NCBI GenBank assembly: GCA_035642535.1
Contig: DASQSE010000007.1
Location: forward strand, 1 to 64,000
Origin: Jatrophihabitans sp035642535
Lineage (GTDB): Bacteria; Actinomycetota; Actinomycetes; Mycobacteriales; Jatrophihabitantaceae
Reading direction: 5' to 3'
DNA: 64,000 nucleotides
Shown here: in pieces, positions 33,778 to 44,732 of the stretch
Numbering within the stretch: position 1 is the first letter of the stretch
Layout of the letters: every line of letters begins with the position of its first letter
Notes under the pieces: generated by a model
What the model was told of the DNA's origin: nothing
Seen by the model: only the letters and a program-made list of their open reading frames with translations
Database searches by the model: none
Translations under genes and position numbers: made by a program

Positions 33778-34401
33778 GTGCACGAGTACGAGACTCGGGT
33801 CGACGCCTTGGCGCAAACCTGGCGTGTATGGGCGAGCACGGGCGCCGAACTGGGCGAGTCGGAATGGCAACGCGCGTCGCGCTGTACGCCGTGGCGCGTT
33901 ATCGACCTGTACGCGCACCACTCGATGTTCCCGGTGGTGCTCGCGGCGCCGGTGCCGGCGACATCGGGGGAGGAATCGGTCACGGCCGTCGACGTGCTGC
34001 GCGGCTTCAACGCACCGGACGGGATTGCGCACACGATGGCGCAGCGGGTTGCCGATCTCGCCGTCGCCGAGTCGACTGATCACGACGCCGCTGAGCTGGT
34101 TGCGCGGTTCACGACGACTGCACCGCGGACGATTGCGGCGCTGCTCGCTGCCGATCCGGCGCTGCCGGTGAAATGGGCCACCTACGTGGTGCCTATCGTG
34201 GAGGCACTGCGCATCGCCGTGATGGAGGCGACAGTTCATGTGCTCGACGTGCAGCGAGCGCTCGACAGGCCGCCGGCGATCCCCGCCGAGGCGCTTCGCC
34301 AAACGGCCCGCTTGCTCGCGGAGCTCGCACCCGCGGTCGAGTTCATCGAGTCCGCCACTGGGCGTGCGTCAGCCGCGTCGCCACTGCCGGTCATTCGCTG
34401 A
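33778..34401 (+). CDS. Maleylpyruvate isomerase/DinB-like (TIGR03083-type) protein
   Basis: The GTG at 33778 has GGAGGAG immediately upstream, so it is preferred to the TTG at 33745. The 207-residue protein fits the mycothiol-dependent maleylpyruvate isomerase N-terminal fold: EYETRVDALAQTWRVW, then SRCTPWRVIDLYAHHSMFPVVL (the WxVxDLxxHH segment with metal-binding His), and EALRIAVMEATVHVLDVQRAL with the second His. Such proteins use mycothiol or are four-helix DinB-like hydrolases. It is divergent from the GMC operon across 117 bases. Confidence 0.82.
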   Translation: MHEYETRVDALAQTWRVWASTGAELGESEWQRASRCTPWRVIDLYAHHSMFPVVLAAPVPATSGEESVTAVDVLRGFNAPDGIAHTMAQRVADLAVAESTDHDAAELVARFTTTAPRTIAALLAADPALPVKWATYVVPIVEALRIAVMEATVHVLDVQRALDRPPAIPAEALRQTARLLAELAPAVEFIESATGRASAASPLPVIR

Positions 34402-34439
34402 CGCAGCGCCGCCGCCTCCGCTCAACTCATCGAGTTGCG

Positions 34440-36062
34440 CTACAACGGCGGCGGGTCGGGATCCGACTCCGGCGCCCGCGACGCTTCGTGTTCGGGGCCG
34501 GGCTGCCGGCGTGGGATCGGTGCGGGGAGCGGCGGGGCGACCGGCGCGGGATGCACGAGATGCCGGCGACCGAGCGGGCTGACCCAGACGAACGTGCCCT
34601 CGTCGCTGCGAATCAAGCGCCACCCGCGGGCGGTTTTGTTCATGTGATCGTGCCGGCAGCCGGGGGCGAGGTTGTCCTCGTCGGTGCGTCCGCCGCGCGA
34701 GTGGTCGCGGCGATGGTCCTGGTCGCAGGCGCTGGCCGGGCGGCGACAGCCGGGGAAGGTGCACGTCCGATATCGGAGCTGACTGCGCCGGCGCAGCCGT
34801 CGGCCGGCGAAGCGCGCCGCGGGGTCCTGGTCGATCGGTCGTCGCCGGTCGTACTGGCCGGCGAGGTCGGCCAGCACCCCGCTCCAGTCCGGATGTCGAG
34901 CCGCCAGCTCGCCGTCGGTGAGCAGGGTGAGCGGGACGTGCAGCTCCACGATCCCGCCCACCGCCTGCGGCTGGTCCGATTCACCACGCGTCGGTCGGTG
35001 ACGAGTGATCCCGTCGAACAGGAGCTCACCGTCGTCGTCGACGATGGCGTATCGCCATTCGGCCGTACGTTGGCGCGCCGCGATGTCCCGGGCGACAGAT
35101 GCGGTCACCGCGCCCCAGCCGGCGATCTCGCCCGGCTGCTCGTCGCGGCCCAGCAGCGTGCCTAGGCCGACGCGCAACTCCACCCCACGCCACGCGCCCT
35201 CCTCGGCAGTGCAGCTGTGTTCGGCAGCGCTCGGGAACTGCTGCAGCAACGCATCGGTGATCGCGGCCTCGGTCATGTCGTGGAACCGGCCGTCGAGCAG
35301 GCCTAGGAACAGCTCGGCGCGCAGGTGGTCGAGCTTCGCGGCGGCGCCGGCGCGTTTGGCGGCACCGGCCAGCGCATCCACCCGCGCGCACGCCGCGGCG
35401 GCCTGCCCGGCGGGCAGGTACTGCCCGGAGACGGTGGCCGACCCGTCGGGGTGGAGATAGCCGATGACCCGCCGCTCCTCCAGCGCCTGCCGGTAACGGC
35501 GTTCGGCCCAGTCGGGATCCAGCGCGATGGCCACCCGGCGCACGCGATCGGCCAGCCCGGGAGCAGTCACCGCGGCGGCGTCGGGCAGCACTTCGTCGAG
35601 CAGCGTCGCCGTCTGTGCTTCGGTCAGATCGAGGCAGCCGTCGGCCAGCACGATCGCCCGCCCGCGATCCAACGCGCCGGCTGCCAGGGCTGCCGCGACG
35701 CGCGGCAGCGCCGCGACGGCCTCGGCGCGCGTCAGCTCGCGGCGCGCCGCACGGCGGGTCAACCGCAACTCGGCGCGGATCTCGTCGACCGCGGACTCGA
35801 ACACCTGCTCCGGCGTCCACGCCGCCGCGCCCGACAAGTTCGGCATCGGGTCGCGGCGCCCGATCTCGGCCATGACCGCCCAGACCTGCGCCTGCTGGTA
35901 CGACAGCTGGCGCCACTGCGCCGCGAGTAGCTCGAGCAACTGCTCGTCAGTTACCGCATCCGGCCGCACCGCGGCGAGCCGGGCGCATAACTCCGGCCCG
36001 GTCGGGGCACTCGCCAGCGCGTCCGGAACCATGCCAACGAAGCTAAAGACCGCCGCCGACAC
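34440..36062 (-). CDS. DUF222 domain protein with C-terminal HNH endonuclease motif
   Basis: The 540-residue protein matches the actinobacterial DUF222-HNH family: N-terminal LCARLAAVRPDAVTDEQLLELLAAQWRQLSYQQA, middle AELRLTRRAARRELTRAEAV, and an HNH motif with the Cys pair CTFPGCRRPA, DQDHRRDHSRGGRTD and CRHDHMNKT. These proteins are present in many copies in actinomycetes and may be mobile or repeat-associated; endonuclease activity is predicted, not proven. The C-terminus is proline-rich. It is convergent with the DinB-like gene across about 40 bases. Confidence 0.88.
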   Translation of the reverse strand: MSAAVFSFVGMVPDALASAPTGPELCARLAAVRPDAVTDEQLLELLAAQWRQLSYQQAQVWAVMAEIGRRDPMPNLSGAAAWTPEQVFESAVDEIRAELRLTRRAARRELTRAEAVAALPRVAAALAAGALDRGRAIVLADGCLDLTEAQTATLLDEVLPDAAAVTAPGLADRVRRVAIALDPDWAERRYRQALEERRVIGYLHPDGSATVSGQYLPAGQAAAACARVDALAGAAKRAGAAAKLDHLRAELFLGLLDGRFHDMTEAAITDALLQQFPSAAEHSCTAEEGAWRGVELRVGLGTLLGRDEQPGEIAGWGAVTASVARDIAARQRTAEWRYAIVDDDGELLFDGITRHRPTRGESDQPQAVGGIVELHVPLTLLTDGELAARHPDWSGVLADLAGQYDRRRPIDQDPAARFAGRRLRRRSQLRYRTCTFPGCRRPASACDQDHRRDHSRGGRTDEDNLAPGCRHDHMNKTARGWRLIRSDEGTFVWVSPLGRRHLVHPAPVAPPLPAPIPRRQPGPEHEASRAPESDPDPPPL

Positions 36063-36090
36063 GAACCGGACTTATCCACAGCGTCCGCTA

Positions 36091-36300
36091 TCACTCGCCG
36101 CGATAGTCCATCAGCGCCTTCCGCGCAGCCGACTCGCGCTCCGTGGCGTCGACCAGCTCGTCGTACGCGGTACGTAAGTCAGGATGCGTGCTCAGCCGCA
36201 CGCCCTCCGTCGGCAGCTGCGATTCCCACGCGGCCCGGGCGTTGTCCGCGCGGGCCCTCGCATCGTGGAAGTCGGCCAGCAGCTCCATGTAGACCTTCAC
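36091..36300 (-). CDS. Small helical protein of unknown function
   Basis: A 69-residue protein with heptad-like alpha-helical composition (LLADFHDARARADNARAAWESQL and YDELVDATERESAARKALMDY). It is likely cytosolic. It ends 28 bases upstream of the DUF222-HNH gene and starts 10 bases after the redoxin gene, so it is probably the last cistron of the antiporter/SMP-30 operon. No known family; coding is supported by length, composition and operon position. Confidence 0.5.
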   Translation of the reverse strand: MKVYMELLADFHDARARADNARAAWESQLPTEGVRLSTHPDLRTAYDELVDATERESAARKALMDYRGE

Positions 36301-36309
36301 ACTTCGACG

Positions 36310-36852
36310 CTACTGCGCTGCCGCCGATGCGGCGCGCGCCTCGGCCGTGGTCGGATCGAAGTCGGCCTTGGTTGCCCGGAAGACGTCCTGCAGGTCGAGC
36401 CACAGTTGATATGCGGACGGCCGGCCCCAGAACCAGTAACCGACGTACACCTTCGCGATGCGAAGCGAACCAGGCTTGCAGATGACGGTGTGCGGCACGG
36501 TGGCGCGGTGATGCGGATCGGTGTACTCGTCGATCTCGAGCTGCTGCTGGGCGGTGTAGTCGCCGTCGGAGAGGTACGTCCACCAGGCACCGGTCGCGAT
36601 CTTCATCCGGTACACGTCGTGCAGTTCGTTCGGCAGCACGGTCACAAGATGGGTGAACGCCACCGGTGCCCACTTCTGGAGCTGCAGCATCTCGATCTGA
36701 TGCTGCCGTTCCCGCGGGCAGTGCTCGCCGCGGCCGAACATCACGACCAGCGCGTCGTCTCCCTGCAAGTCGGAGAGCTTGTGCTTGACGCCGTTCTCGT
36801 CGGGCAGTTCGAAGTCCGGGAGGACGTCGCCGATCTGGAGTCCCTTGCTCAT
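36310..36852 (-). CDS. AhpC/TSA-like redoxin (peroxiredoxin-related)
   Basis: From ATG 36852 the protein has 180 residues with the redoxin start GLQIGDVLPDFELPDENGVKHKLSDLQGDD, ALVVMFGRGEHCPRERQ (Cys45) and the later TVICKPGSLRIAKVYVG. The single Cys of the CPRE segment sits where the peroxidatic Cys lies in peroxiredoxins, but a typical resolving Cys is not obvious. The start overlaps the upstream SMP-30 gene stop by 4 bases. In this oxidation cluster it may detoxify peroxide produced by an oxidase. Confidence 0.8.
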   Translation of the reverse strand: MSKGLQIGDVLPDFELPDENGVKHKLSDLQGDDALVVMFGRGEHCPRERQHQIEMLQLQKWAPVAFTHLVTVLPNELHDVYRMKIATGAWWTYLSDGDYTAQQQLEIDEYTDPHHRATVPHTVICKPGSLRIAKVYVGYWFWGRPSAYQLWLDLQDVFRATKADFDPTTAEARAASAAAQ

Positions 36853-38399
36853 GGCCTGATCCCTTCGGTGGTGAGTGCGATGCGGTAGATGGACGTCAAC
36901 GCGGTCACGTACAGGACGGAACCGTCGTCGCCCCAAGCGAGGTTGTGCGCTTCCTCGGGCAGCCCGAGCCGGCCGAGCACGCTGCCGTCGGCGGCGACGA
37001 TCCAGATGCCGCCTGGTCCGCAGATGTAGACGTTGCCGGCGCGGTCGACCTTGAGGCCGTCGATGGCGTCGTCGCCGGCTTCGTCGGTGAGGTCGACGAG
37101 CAGCGAGCCCGGCCCGGACACCTCGCCGGAAGCGGCGATCGGGTACCGGACGACCGCCTTGTGCGACTCGTCCCAGTCGCCGACGTACAGCACGGACTCG
37201 TCGGGCGAGAACGCCAACCCGTTGGGCCCGTTCAGTTCGTCGGTGACGAGGAACGTCGACCCGCCCCGAACCCCGAAGACGCCACTGAACGACAACTCCT
37301 TCTTCGGGTCGTCGAACGCCTCGGGCAGGCCGAACGGCGGATCGGTGAAGTAGAGCGTCCCGTCCGAGCGGAACACAAGGTCGTTGGGTGAGTTGAGCCG
37401 CTTCCCGTCGAACGAGTCGGCGAGGACGGTCGTGTCGCCGTGCGGGTTGACCCGCAGCACCCGGCGGTTGCCGTGCTGACACATCACCAGCCGGCCGTCC
37501 GGGTCGAACGTCAACCCGTTGGAGCCCGGCTGGTGATAACGCCCGACGTCCACGCCGGTGTAGCCGCTCTTCGACCGGAACACGGTGACGGTGCCCGGCG
37601 GCGCCCACCGGTAGATGCAGTTGGTGTTCGGCGAGGAGAAGAGCAGTGCGCCGTCGCGCCACACCGGGCCTTCGGTGAACTCGAACCCGGTGGCAACGCG
37701 CTCGGCGACCGCCTGGCGCGGCAGGAGAGCGTCGAGGCGAGCGTCGCGGCGCTCCACTTCGAGCGGAACCGGGTCAGCGATGAGCGAGCCGGCCCGGTAG
37801 ATGTCGAGCGTCGCGGTGCGCATCCAGATGTAGTTCTCCGGCGAGGCAGAGATCGGGCCGTTGATGCCGAACACGGCGATCGTGAAGGTCTGGCCGGGCC
37901 GCGCGTCGGTCGTCAGCACCACGCGGTTCGGCGCGTTGAAGCCGGCGACGACCGCGCCGCCGTCGTCGCCGAGTGCCTTCGGCAGTACGCCGTTGACCCA
38001 CACCTCGGCGTAGTCGTCGATCGCCGTCTCGAACACGACGGTCGCGCCGGCGACGTCCGTCTCGCCAACGCGCGAAGGCAGCGTGCACGTGATGCGGTAC
38101 CAGTTGAAGCAGACGCGTCCGGTGGAGAGCCGCAACTGCGTCTCTGCCGGCGTCAGCCGCCGCCATGACGAGTCGTCGAAGTCGACGGCCTCGGCGCGCG
38201 GGTGCACCTCGTACGTACGGTTCGGCGGTCCGCTCGGCGCGAGGTCGGTCCCGACGGCGACGAAGTCGACGGCATCGACCGTTGTGTCGCTGTACCGCCA
38301 CTGGGCGCCGACGAGCGCGGCCCCTTCATGGGTTTGCAGATCGATGATCGCGTCCGGCCGCTGCGGCAGCAGCTCCGGCGGACCAGGCAGCCGGGCCAT
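36849..38399 (-). CDS. SMP-30/gluconolactonase-like protein with N-terminal beta-sandwich domain
   Basis: The 516-residue protein has two parts. Residues about 1-220 contain VNGVLPKALGDDGG and VFGINGPISASPENYIWMRTATLDIYR and read as a jelly-roll/galactose-binding type domain. Residues 225-516 are a six-bladed SMP-30 propeller with FTEGPVWRDGALLFS, LNSPNDLVFRSDGTLYFTDPPFG, and SPDESVLYVGDWD. The metal ligands (Glu of TEGP, Asn-Asp of SPND and Asp of the later blade) are present. SMP-30 enzymes hydrolyse sugar lactones. The N-terminal fusion is unusual and may hold the substrate or bind a polysaccharide. Overlaps the redoxin gene by 4 bases. Confidence 0.85.
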   Translation of the reverse strand: MARLPGPPELLPQRPDAIIDLQTHEGAALVGAQWRYSDTTVDAVDFVAVGTDLAPSGPPNRTYEVHPRAEAVDFDDSSWRRLTPAETQLRLSTGRVCFNWYRITCTLPSRVGETDVAGATVVFETAIDDYAEVWVNGVLPKALGDDGGAVVAGFNAPNRVVLTTDARPGQTFTIAVFGINGPISASPENYIWMRTATLDIYRAGSLIADPVPLEVERRDARLDALLPRQAVAERVATGFEFTEGPVWRDGALLFSSPNTNCIYRWAPPGTVTVFRSKSGYTGVDVGRYHQPGSNGLTFDPDGRLVMCQHGNRRVLRVNPHGDTTVLADSFDGKRLNSPNDLVFRSDGTLYFTDPPFGLPEAFDDPKKELSFSGVFGVRGGSTFLVTDELNGPNGLAFSPDESVLYVGDWDESHKAVVRYPIAASGEVSGPGSLLVDLTDEAGDDAIDGLKVDRAGNVYICGPGGIWIVAADGSVLGRLGLPEEAHNLAWGDDGSVLYVTALTSIYRIALTTEGIRP

Positions 38400-38400
38400 C

Positions 38401-39534
38401 TCAGCCCTCGACCTTCACGACGAAGTATTCGAGCGGGTCCGACGCGGCGGTGAACGTGTGCGGCACGCCGGGCGGCACGATGAGCACGTCGCCTTCGACG
38501 AGTTCGTGGACGTCACCGCCTGCCTCGACGGTCGCAGTGCCCGACTCGATACGGATGATGTCCGTCTCCGCCTCGTGCAGTTCGGGTGCGCCCGGCCCGC
38601 TGCGGCGACCGGCGTCGAGCTTGTAGGCCGGCGTGGTCAGCAACAGCCCGCCGCCGGTGGCGAACTTCTCGGCGACGTCCCGCGCCGGAATGTGCGTCGC
38701 GCTGGAACCCGCCGCGTGCGTGGTCGCGCCGAGCACGGCCAGCTCCTGGTCCTCGTCGGCAGAATGCGCGCCGCTGACGCCGACGGCGCCGATGACGAAG
38801 CCGTCCCGCACGAGCGGAATACCGCCCTGCAGCGGCACCGAGTGGGCCAGATGCAGCGCCGACGGCCGCCCGCCGCTCGCCTGGTCTTCGAAGTCCTTGC
38901 TCGGGCGACGGTAGATCGCGGCGGTACGCGCCTTGTCCGTGGCCACTCCGACGCTCGCCACCTGCGCGGCGTCCGGCCGCCACAGCTGGACGAGCTCGCC
39001 GCCCGCGTCGACGACCGCCACGACCGGATTGACACCGCGGTGCGTGCACTCGGCAGCGACCGCGTCGGCCACCACGCGCGCTTCGTGCGCGGCCAGCGCG
39101 GGGACCGACACGGTGGAGAACGCCACCTCGGCGGCGGCGATGGAAACCGACTCGTCCTCGTCCGGCGTCTCGCCGCTGGTGCCGATCGCACCGACGACCT
39201 CGCCGTCCACGACGAGTGGGACGCCGCCGGTGAGCGCCGCAGCGCCGTGCAGGGCGAGCGCGCCGAGCCGGCCACCGCTGACCTGGGCCTCGATGTCGCG
39301 GCTCGGCCGGACGAAGATCGCGGCGGTGCGCGCCTTGTCGACCGCGACCTGCGAGCTGGCGGCCTGCGCGCCCTCGGTGCGGGTGAGCAGCAGCGGGTTG
39401 CCCCACGCGTCGACGACGGCGATGACGACGCGGTAACCCTGCTGCTCGGCGAACTTCTCCGCCACGGCGGCGACGGTGGCGGCGCCCGCGGTGTCGAGTT
39501 GGCGGCGGGTGCGAGTTGAGAGTGGGGTAGGCAC
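38401..39534 (-). CDS. Tandem HbpS/GlcG domains fused to a cupin
   Basis: This 377-residue protein has three domains. Residues about 11-140 and 150-270 are two HbpS/GlcG (PF03928) repeats. The repeats share DKARTAAI at 66-73 and 200-207, an SGGR loop, and GGVPLVVDGEVVGAIG versus GGIPLVRDGFVIGAVG. Residues about 300-375 form a cupin with ELHEAETDIIRIESG and IVPPGVPHTF (His320, His359 as likely metal ligands). HbpS proteins bind haem or act in propanediol-type metabolism. It is surrounded by SMP-30 genes, suggesting that it binds an intermediate. GTG start with AAAGGA upstream. Domain calls are good; function is unknown. Confidence 0.85.
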   Translation of the reverse strand: MPTPLSTRTRRQLDTAGAATVAAVAEKFAEQQGYRVVIAVVDAWGNPLLLTRTEGAQAASSQVAVDKARTAAIFVRPSRDIEAQVSGGRLGALALHGAAALTGGVPLVVDGEVVGAIGTSGETPDEDESVSIAAAEVAFSTVSVPALAAHEARVVADAVAAECTHRGVNPVVAVVDAGGELVQLWRPDAAQVASVGVATDKARTAAIYRRPSKDFEDQASGGRPSALHLAHSVPLQGGIPLVRDGFVIGAVGVSGAHSADEDQELAVLGATTHAAGSSATHIPARDVAEKFATGGGLLLTTPAYKLDAGRRSGPGAPELHEAETDIIRIESGTATVEAGGDVHELVEGDVLIVPPGVPHTFTAASDPLEYFVVKVEG

Positions 39535-39552
39535 GAGAGTGTTCCTTTCGGG

Positions 39553-40482
39553 TCAGCGGGATTGATCGAGCAGGACGGCCCACACCGCGGTGTCCGCGGT
39601 GACGAGCAGCGCATCGTCGCCCTCGACGAAGGTGAAGTTGACGGCGCCGGGCAGCGGGACGTCGCCGAGGTGATCGCCATCGGGCGAGAGCACGCGTAGC
39701 CCGTCGTCGGTCGTGAACCACACGCGTCCGGCGCCGTCGGGCTTGAGCCCGTCGGGGAAGCCGAACGGCACGGTGTGCGACCACAGTTCCGCATCGACGT
39801 GGCCGCCGTGCACCTGCAGTGCAGTCACCGCGTGCGGACGCGACGGGTCGAAGCTGCCCGGCTGGTGATTGGCGCCGCTGTCGCCGACGTAGAGCGTCTG
39901 CCCGTCGGGGGAGAACGCCAGTCCGTTGGGTTTGTCGAACGCCGCCGTCACCAGCGTGTGCTCGCCGGTGCCCGGGTCGTAGCGGTGCACGCCGTCCGGG
40001 ATGGCCGGCTGCGGCCGGAAGCCCTGGTACCACCCGTAGGACGGGTCGGTGAACCAGATCGAGCCGTCCGGGTGGCGCGTGATGTCGTTGGGCGAATTGA
40101 GCGGCCGACCGTCGAGCGCGGCGACGACGGTCTCACGCACGCCGGTGAGCGGGTCCAGCCGGCTGACCCGTGCCGGAGCGTTCGGACCACCCTGCTCGCA
40201 GACGAGCAGCCCACCGGAGCCGTCCGCGCACATGCCGTTCGCGGCGTTGGTGTCGGAGGCGACGGTGTGCACCCGGCCGGCGCCGACCGGCCCGGTCAGT
40301 TCATGCAGCGGGAATTGGTCGAGCGGCAGGCGGTCGATACGCACCTGCGGGACGCCGTCCGGCCCGTGCCCGGGCACTGACGTGTAGTAGCGCGCCTTCT
40401 CCTCGGGAAACCAGACCGGTCCCTCGTGCGCGGGCACCCGCGCAACCTCGACGAGTCGTGCGGAGATCATCGCGGCCGTCAC
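39553..40482 (-). CDS. SMP-30/gluconolactonase family protein
   Basis: The 309-residue protein is a plain SMP-30 propeller: PAHEGPVWFPEEKARYYTS, LNSPNDITRHPDGSIWFTDPSYG, FSPDGQTLYVGDSG and GFPDGLKPDGAGRVWFTTDDG. The Glu, Asn and Asp metal ligands are in place. These enzymes open gluconolactone or related lactones with a divalent metal. It is a paralogue of the propeller half of the 36849-38399 gene. The start is GTG 40482 or ATG 40470; it begins right after the antiporter stop. Confidence 0.9.
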   Translation of the reverse strand: MTAAMISARLVEVARVPAHEGPVWFPEEKARYYTSVPGHGPDGVPQVRIDRLPLDQFPLHELTGPVGAGRVHTVASDTNAANGMCADGSGGLLVCEQGGPNAPARVSRLDPLTGVRETVVAALDGRPLNSPNDITRHPDGSIWFTDPSYGWYQGFRPQPAIPDGVHRYDPGTGEHTLVTAAFDKPNGLAFSPDGQTLYVGDSGANHQPGSFDPSRPHAVTALQVHGGHVDAELWSHTVPFGFPDGLKPDGAGRVWFTTDDGLRVLSPDGDHLGDVPLPGAVNFTFVEGDDALLVTADTAVWAVLLDQSR

Positions 40483-40483
40483 G

Positions 40484-41698
40484 TCACATCGCCTCCCGGA
40501 CCAGCGCGGCCGGGACCGGCGCCGCGGCGTCGGGGTCCTTCGGCAGTATCTGTAGCGCGATGACGGGATAGACGAGGACTGACACCAAACCGGCGGCGAC
40601 GAGTGCGGCAGCGTTCGCGGCCGTCACCGCGCCGACGGCGAGCCCGATCTGCGTCGCAGCGACGATGAAGGGCAGTGAGGACGCCTGCAGCAGCCCCGCG
40701 GCGATCGTCTCGCGGCCGGTGAGGGTCGACCGGTACAGCAGCGCGGGGACGCCGCGAACCAGCAGGAGCAGCGCGAGGAACAGCGGCACGCGCAGCAGCG
40801 TCGCGGGATGGTCGGTGAGCTGGTTGAGGTCGAACGTCAGCCCACTGGTCACGAAGAAGACCGGGATGAGGAAGCCGAAGCCGAGGCCCTCGAGCTTCAC
40901 GTGGAACTGCGGATGCGTCCGTTCGGCATCAGGGTCGACCAGCCGCAGCAACGCGCCGGCGATGAACGCGCCGAGGATCGCCTCGAAGCCGAGCTTGGCC
41001 GCGATCGCCGCGAGCCCGACGAGCAGCAGGACGGCGAGCCGCACGCGGATCTGCGCCGTCGTGTCGGCCAGTCGGTTGATGACGTCGGTGATGCGCATCG
41101 AATGCTCGGCGCCGTGCACCGCGATAACCACGGCGAGGGCGAACAGCACGAGCAGGCCGAGCAGCAGCAGCCGGCCACCGAGCGCGCCACCTCGTTCGCT
41201 GAAGAAGATCGATAGCAGTACGACCGAGGTGACTTCGCCGGCGGACGCCCCCGCGATGGTCAGCTGCCCGACGCGCCGGCCGGCCACCCCGGCGTCCTTG
41301 AGGATCGGCACGACGAGCCCGAGCGAGGTCGCCATGAGCGCGATGCCGACCAGCAGCGGGTTCTTCGCGAGTCCGACTGCCTGCAGGCCGTACCCGACGG
41401 CGATGCCGAGCGCGACGGTGACGACGAGCCCGTCCAGCGCACTGCGCGCCTGCGGGCCGCGGAACTGATGGATGTCGATCTCGAGGCCGGCGAGGAAGAG
41501 CAGGAAACCGAGGCCGAGCAACGACGCCGTCTGCACGGTCTCGTCCACCTGGACGACGTCGAGCACGGCCGGGCCCAGCACGATTCCCGCGATGATCTCG
41601 ACGACCGGGCCCGGCACCGGAAGCCACGGAACGAAGCCGAGCAGGAGCGGTACAGCGGCCGCCACGGCCGCGACGATCAGCAGATTGTCGAATGACAT
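40484..41698 (-). CDS. Kef-type CPA2 cation/proton antiporter
   Basis: The 404-residue protein from ATG 41698 has about 12 membrane segments with the Na/H-exchanger pattern PWLPVPGPVVEIIAGIVLGPAVLD, FLLFLAGLEIDI and the ion-site region GAFIAGALLRLVDPD. No TrkA-N RCK domain is present, so only the membrane domain of a Kef-like protein. It is the first gene of the minus-strand operon ending at about 36091. It would exchange K+ or Na+ for protons; acid produced by lactone hydrolysis downstream is one possible reason for its presence. Confidence 0.88.
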   Translation of the reverse strand: MSFDNLLIVAAVAAAVPLLLGFVPWLPVPGPVVEIIAGIVLGPAVLDVVQVDETVQTASLLGLGFLLFLAGLEIDIHQFRGPQARSALDGLVVTVALGIAVGYGLQAVGLAKNPLLVGIALMATSLGLVVPILKDAGVAGRRVGQLTIAGASAGEVTSVVLLSIFFSERGGALGGRLLLLGLLVLFALAVVIAVHGAEHSMRITDVINRLADTTAQIRVRLAVLLLVGLAAIAAKLGFEAILGAFIAGALLRLVDPDAERTHPQFHVKLEGLGFGFLIPVFFVTSGLTFDLNQLTDHPATLLRVPLFLALLLLVRGVPALLYRSTLTGRETIAAGLLQASSLPFIVAATQIGLAVGAVTAANAAALVAAGLVSVLVYPVIALQILPKDPDAAAPVPAALVREAM

Positions 41699-41726
41699 GT
41701 GCCATGTGTCGCGTGGCGAGCGCGTT

Positions 41727-41752
41727 GCGTTACGCCGGCTCGCGCGTAACGC
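41727..41752. promoter_or_regulatory. Inverted repeat in the antiporter/anti-sigma divergent region
   Basis: GCGTTACG at 41727-41734 and its reverse complement CGTAACGC at 41745-41752 form an 8+10+8 repeat. It lies between the divergent starts at 41698 and 41802. The right arm, extended to CGCGTAACGCG at 41743-41753, occurs again at 42059-42069, just before the broken glucosidase gene, so one regulator may act at both places. Confidence 0.4.
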
Positions 41753-41801
41753 GCGGGGTCGGGAATGAGACGTTATTACGAGATACGAACGGAGTGGACC
41801 T

Positions 41802-42065
41802 GTGCGCATGGCACCGTCGCCCGGACTGACTTGTTCCGATGTGGTCGAGCTGGTTACCGATTACGTCGAGGGCACGCTGCCTGCGGATGTTGCAGGCCGC
41901 GTCGCCGCGCACCTCGCCGAGTGTGACGGATGCGCCACCTACCTCGAGCAGATGATGCAGACCGCCGCCGCGCTGCGTCGCGTGGAGCTCGCCGGGCTGT
42001 CGGATGCGGCGTGTGCCGAACTCCGCGCGGCGTTCCGCGACTGGAGTGCCGCCGGCCACGCGTAA
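41802..42065 (+). CDS. Orphan zinc-finger (zf-HC2) anti-sigma-like protein
   Basis: The 87-residue protein has the HxxxCxxC zinc site (HLAECDGCATY) preceded by LTCSDVVELVTDYVEGTLPADVAGRV, the standard start of a zf-HC2 anti-sigma domain. No membrane segment or sensor follows it, so it is a soluble anti-sigma factor, of the ZAS type. It lacks a cognate sigma gene next door. GTG start at 41802. The nearest sigma gene without a following anti-sigma gene is at 23.99 kb, but this is far away and only speculative. Confidence 0.8.
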   Translation: MRMAPSPGLTCSDVVELVTDYVEGTLPADVAGRVAAHLAECDGCATYLEQMMQTAAALRRVELAGLSDAACAELRAAFRDWSAAGHA

Positions 42066-42096
42066 CGCGGGGTGGGGTAGCCGGGTCTATGACGAC

Positions 42097-44710
<2,614 letters not shown>

Positions 44711-44732
44711 CTCGCGAACCGAGGGAGCCGGA

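Noticed and set aside
34440..36062. DUF222-HNH gene as an active homing element or restriction system
   Set aside because: No intron boundaries, no methylase partner and no target-site duplication are visible. The family is a common chromosomal one.
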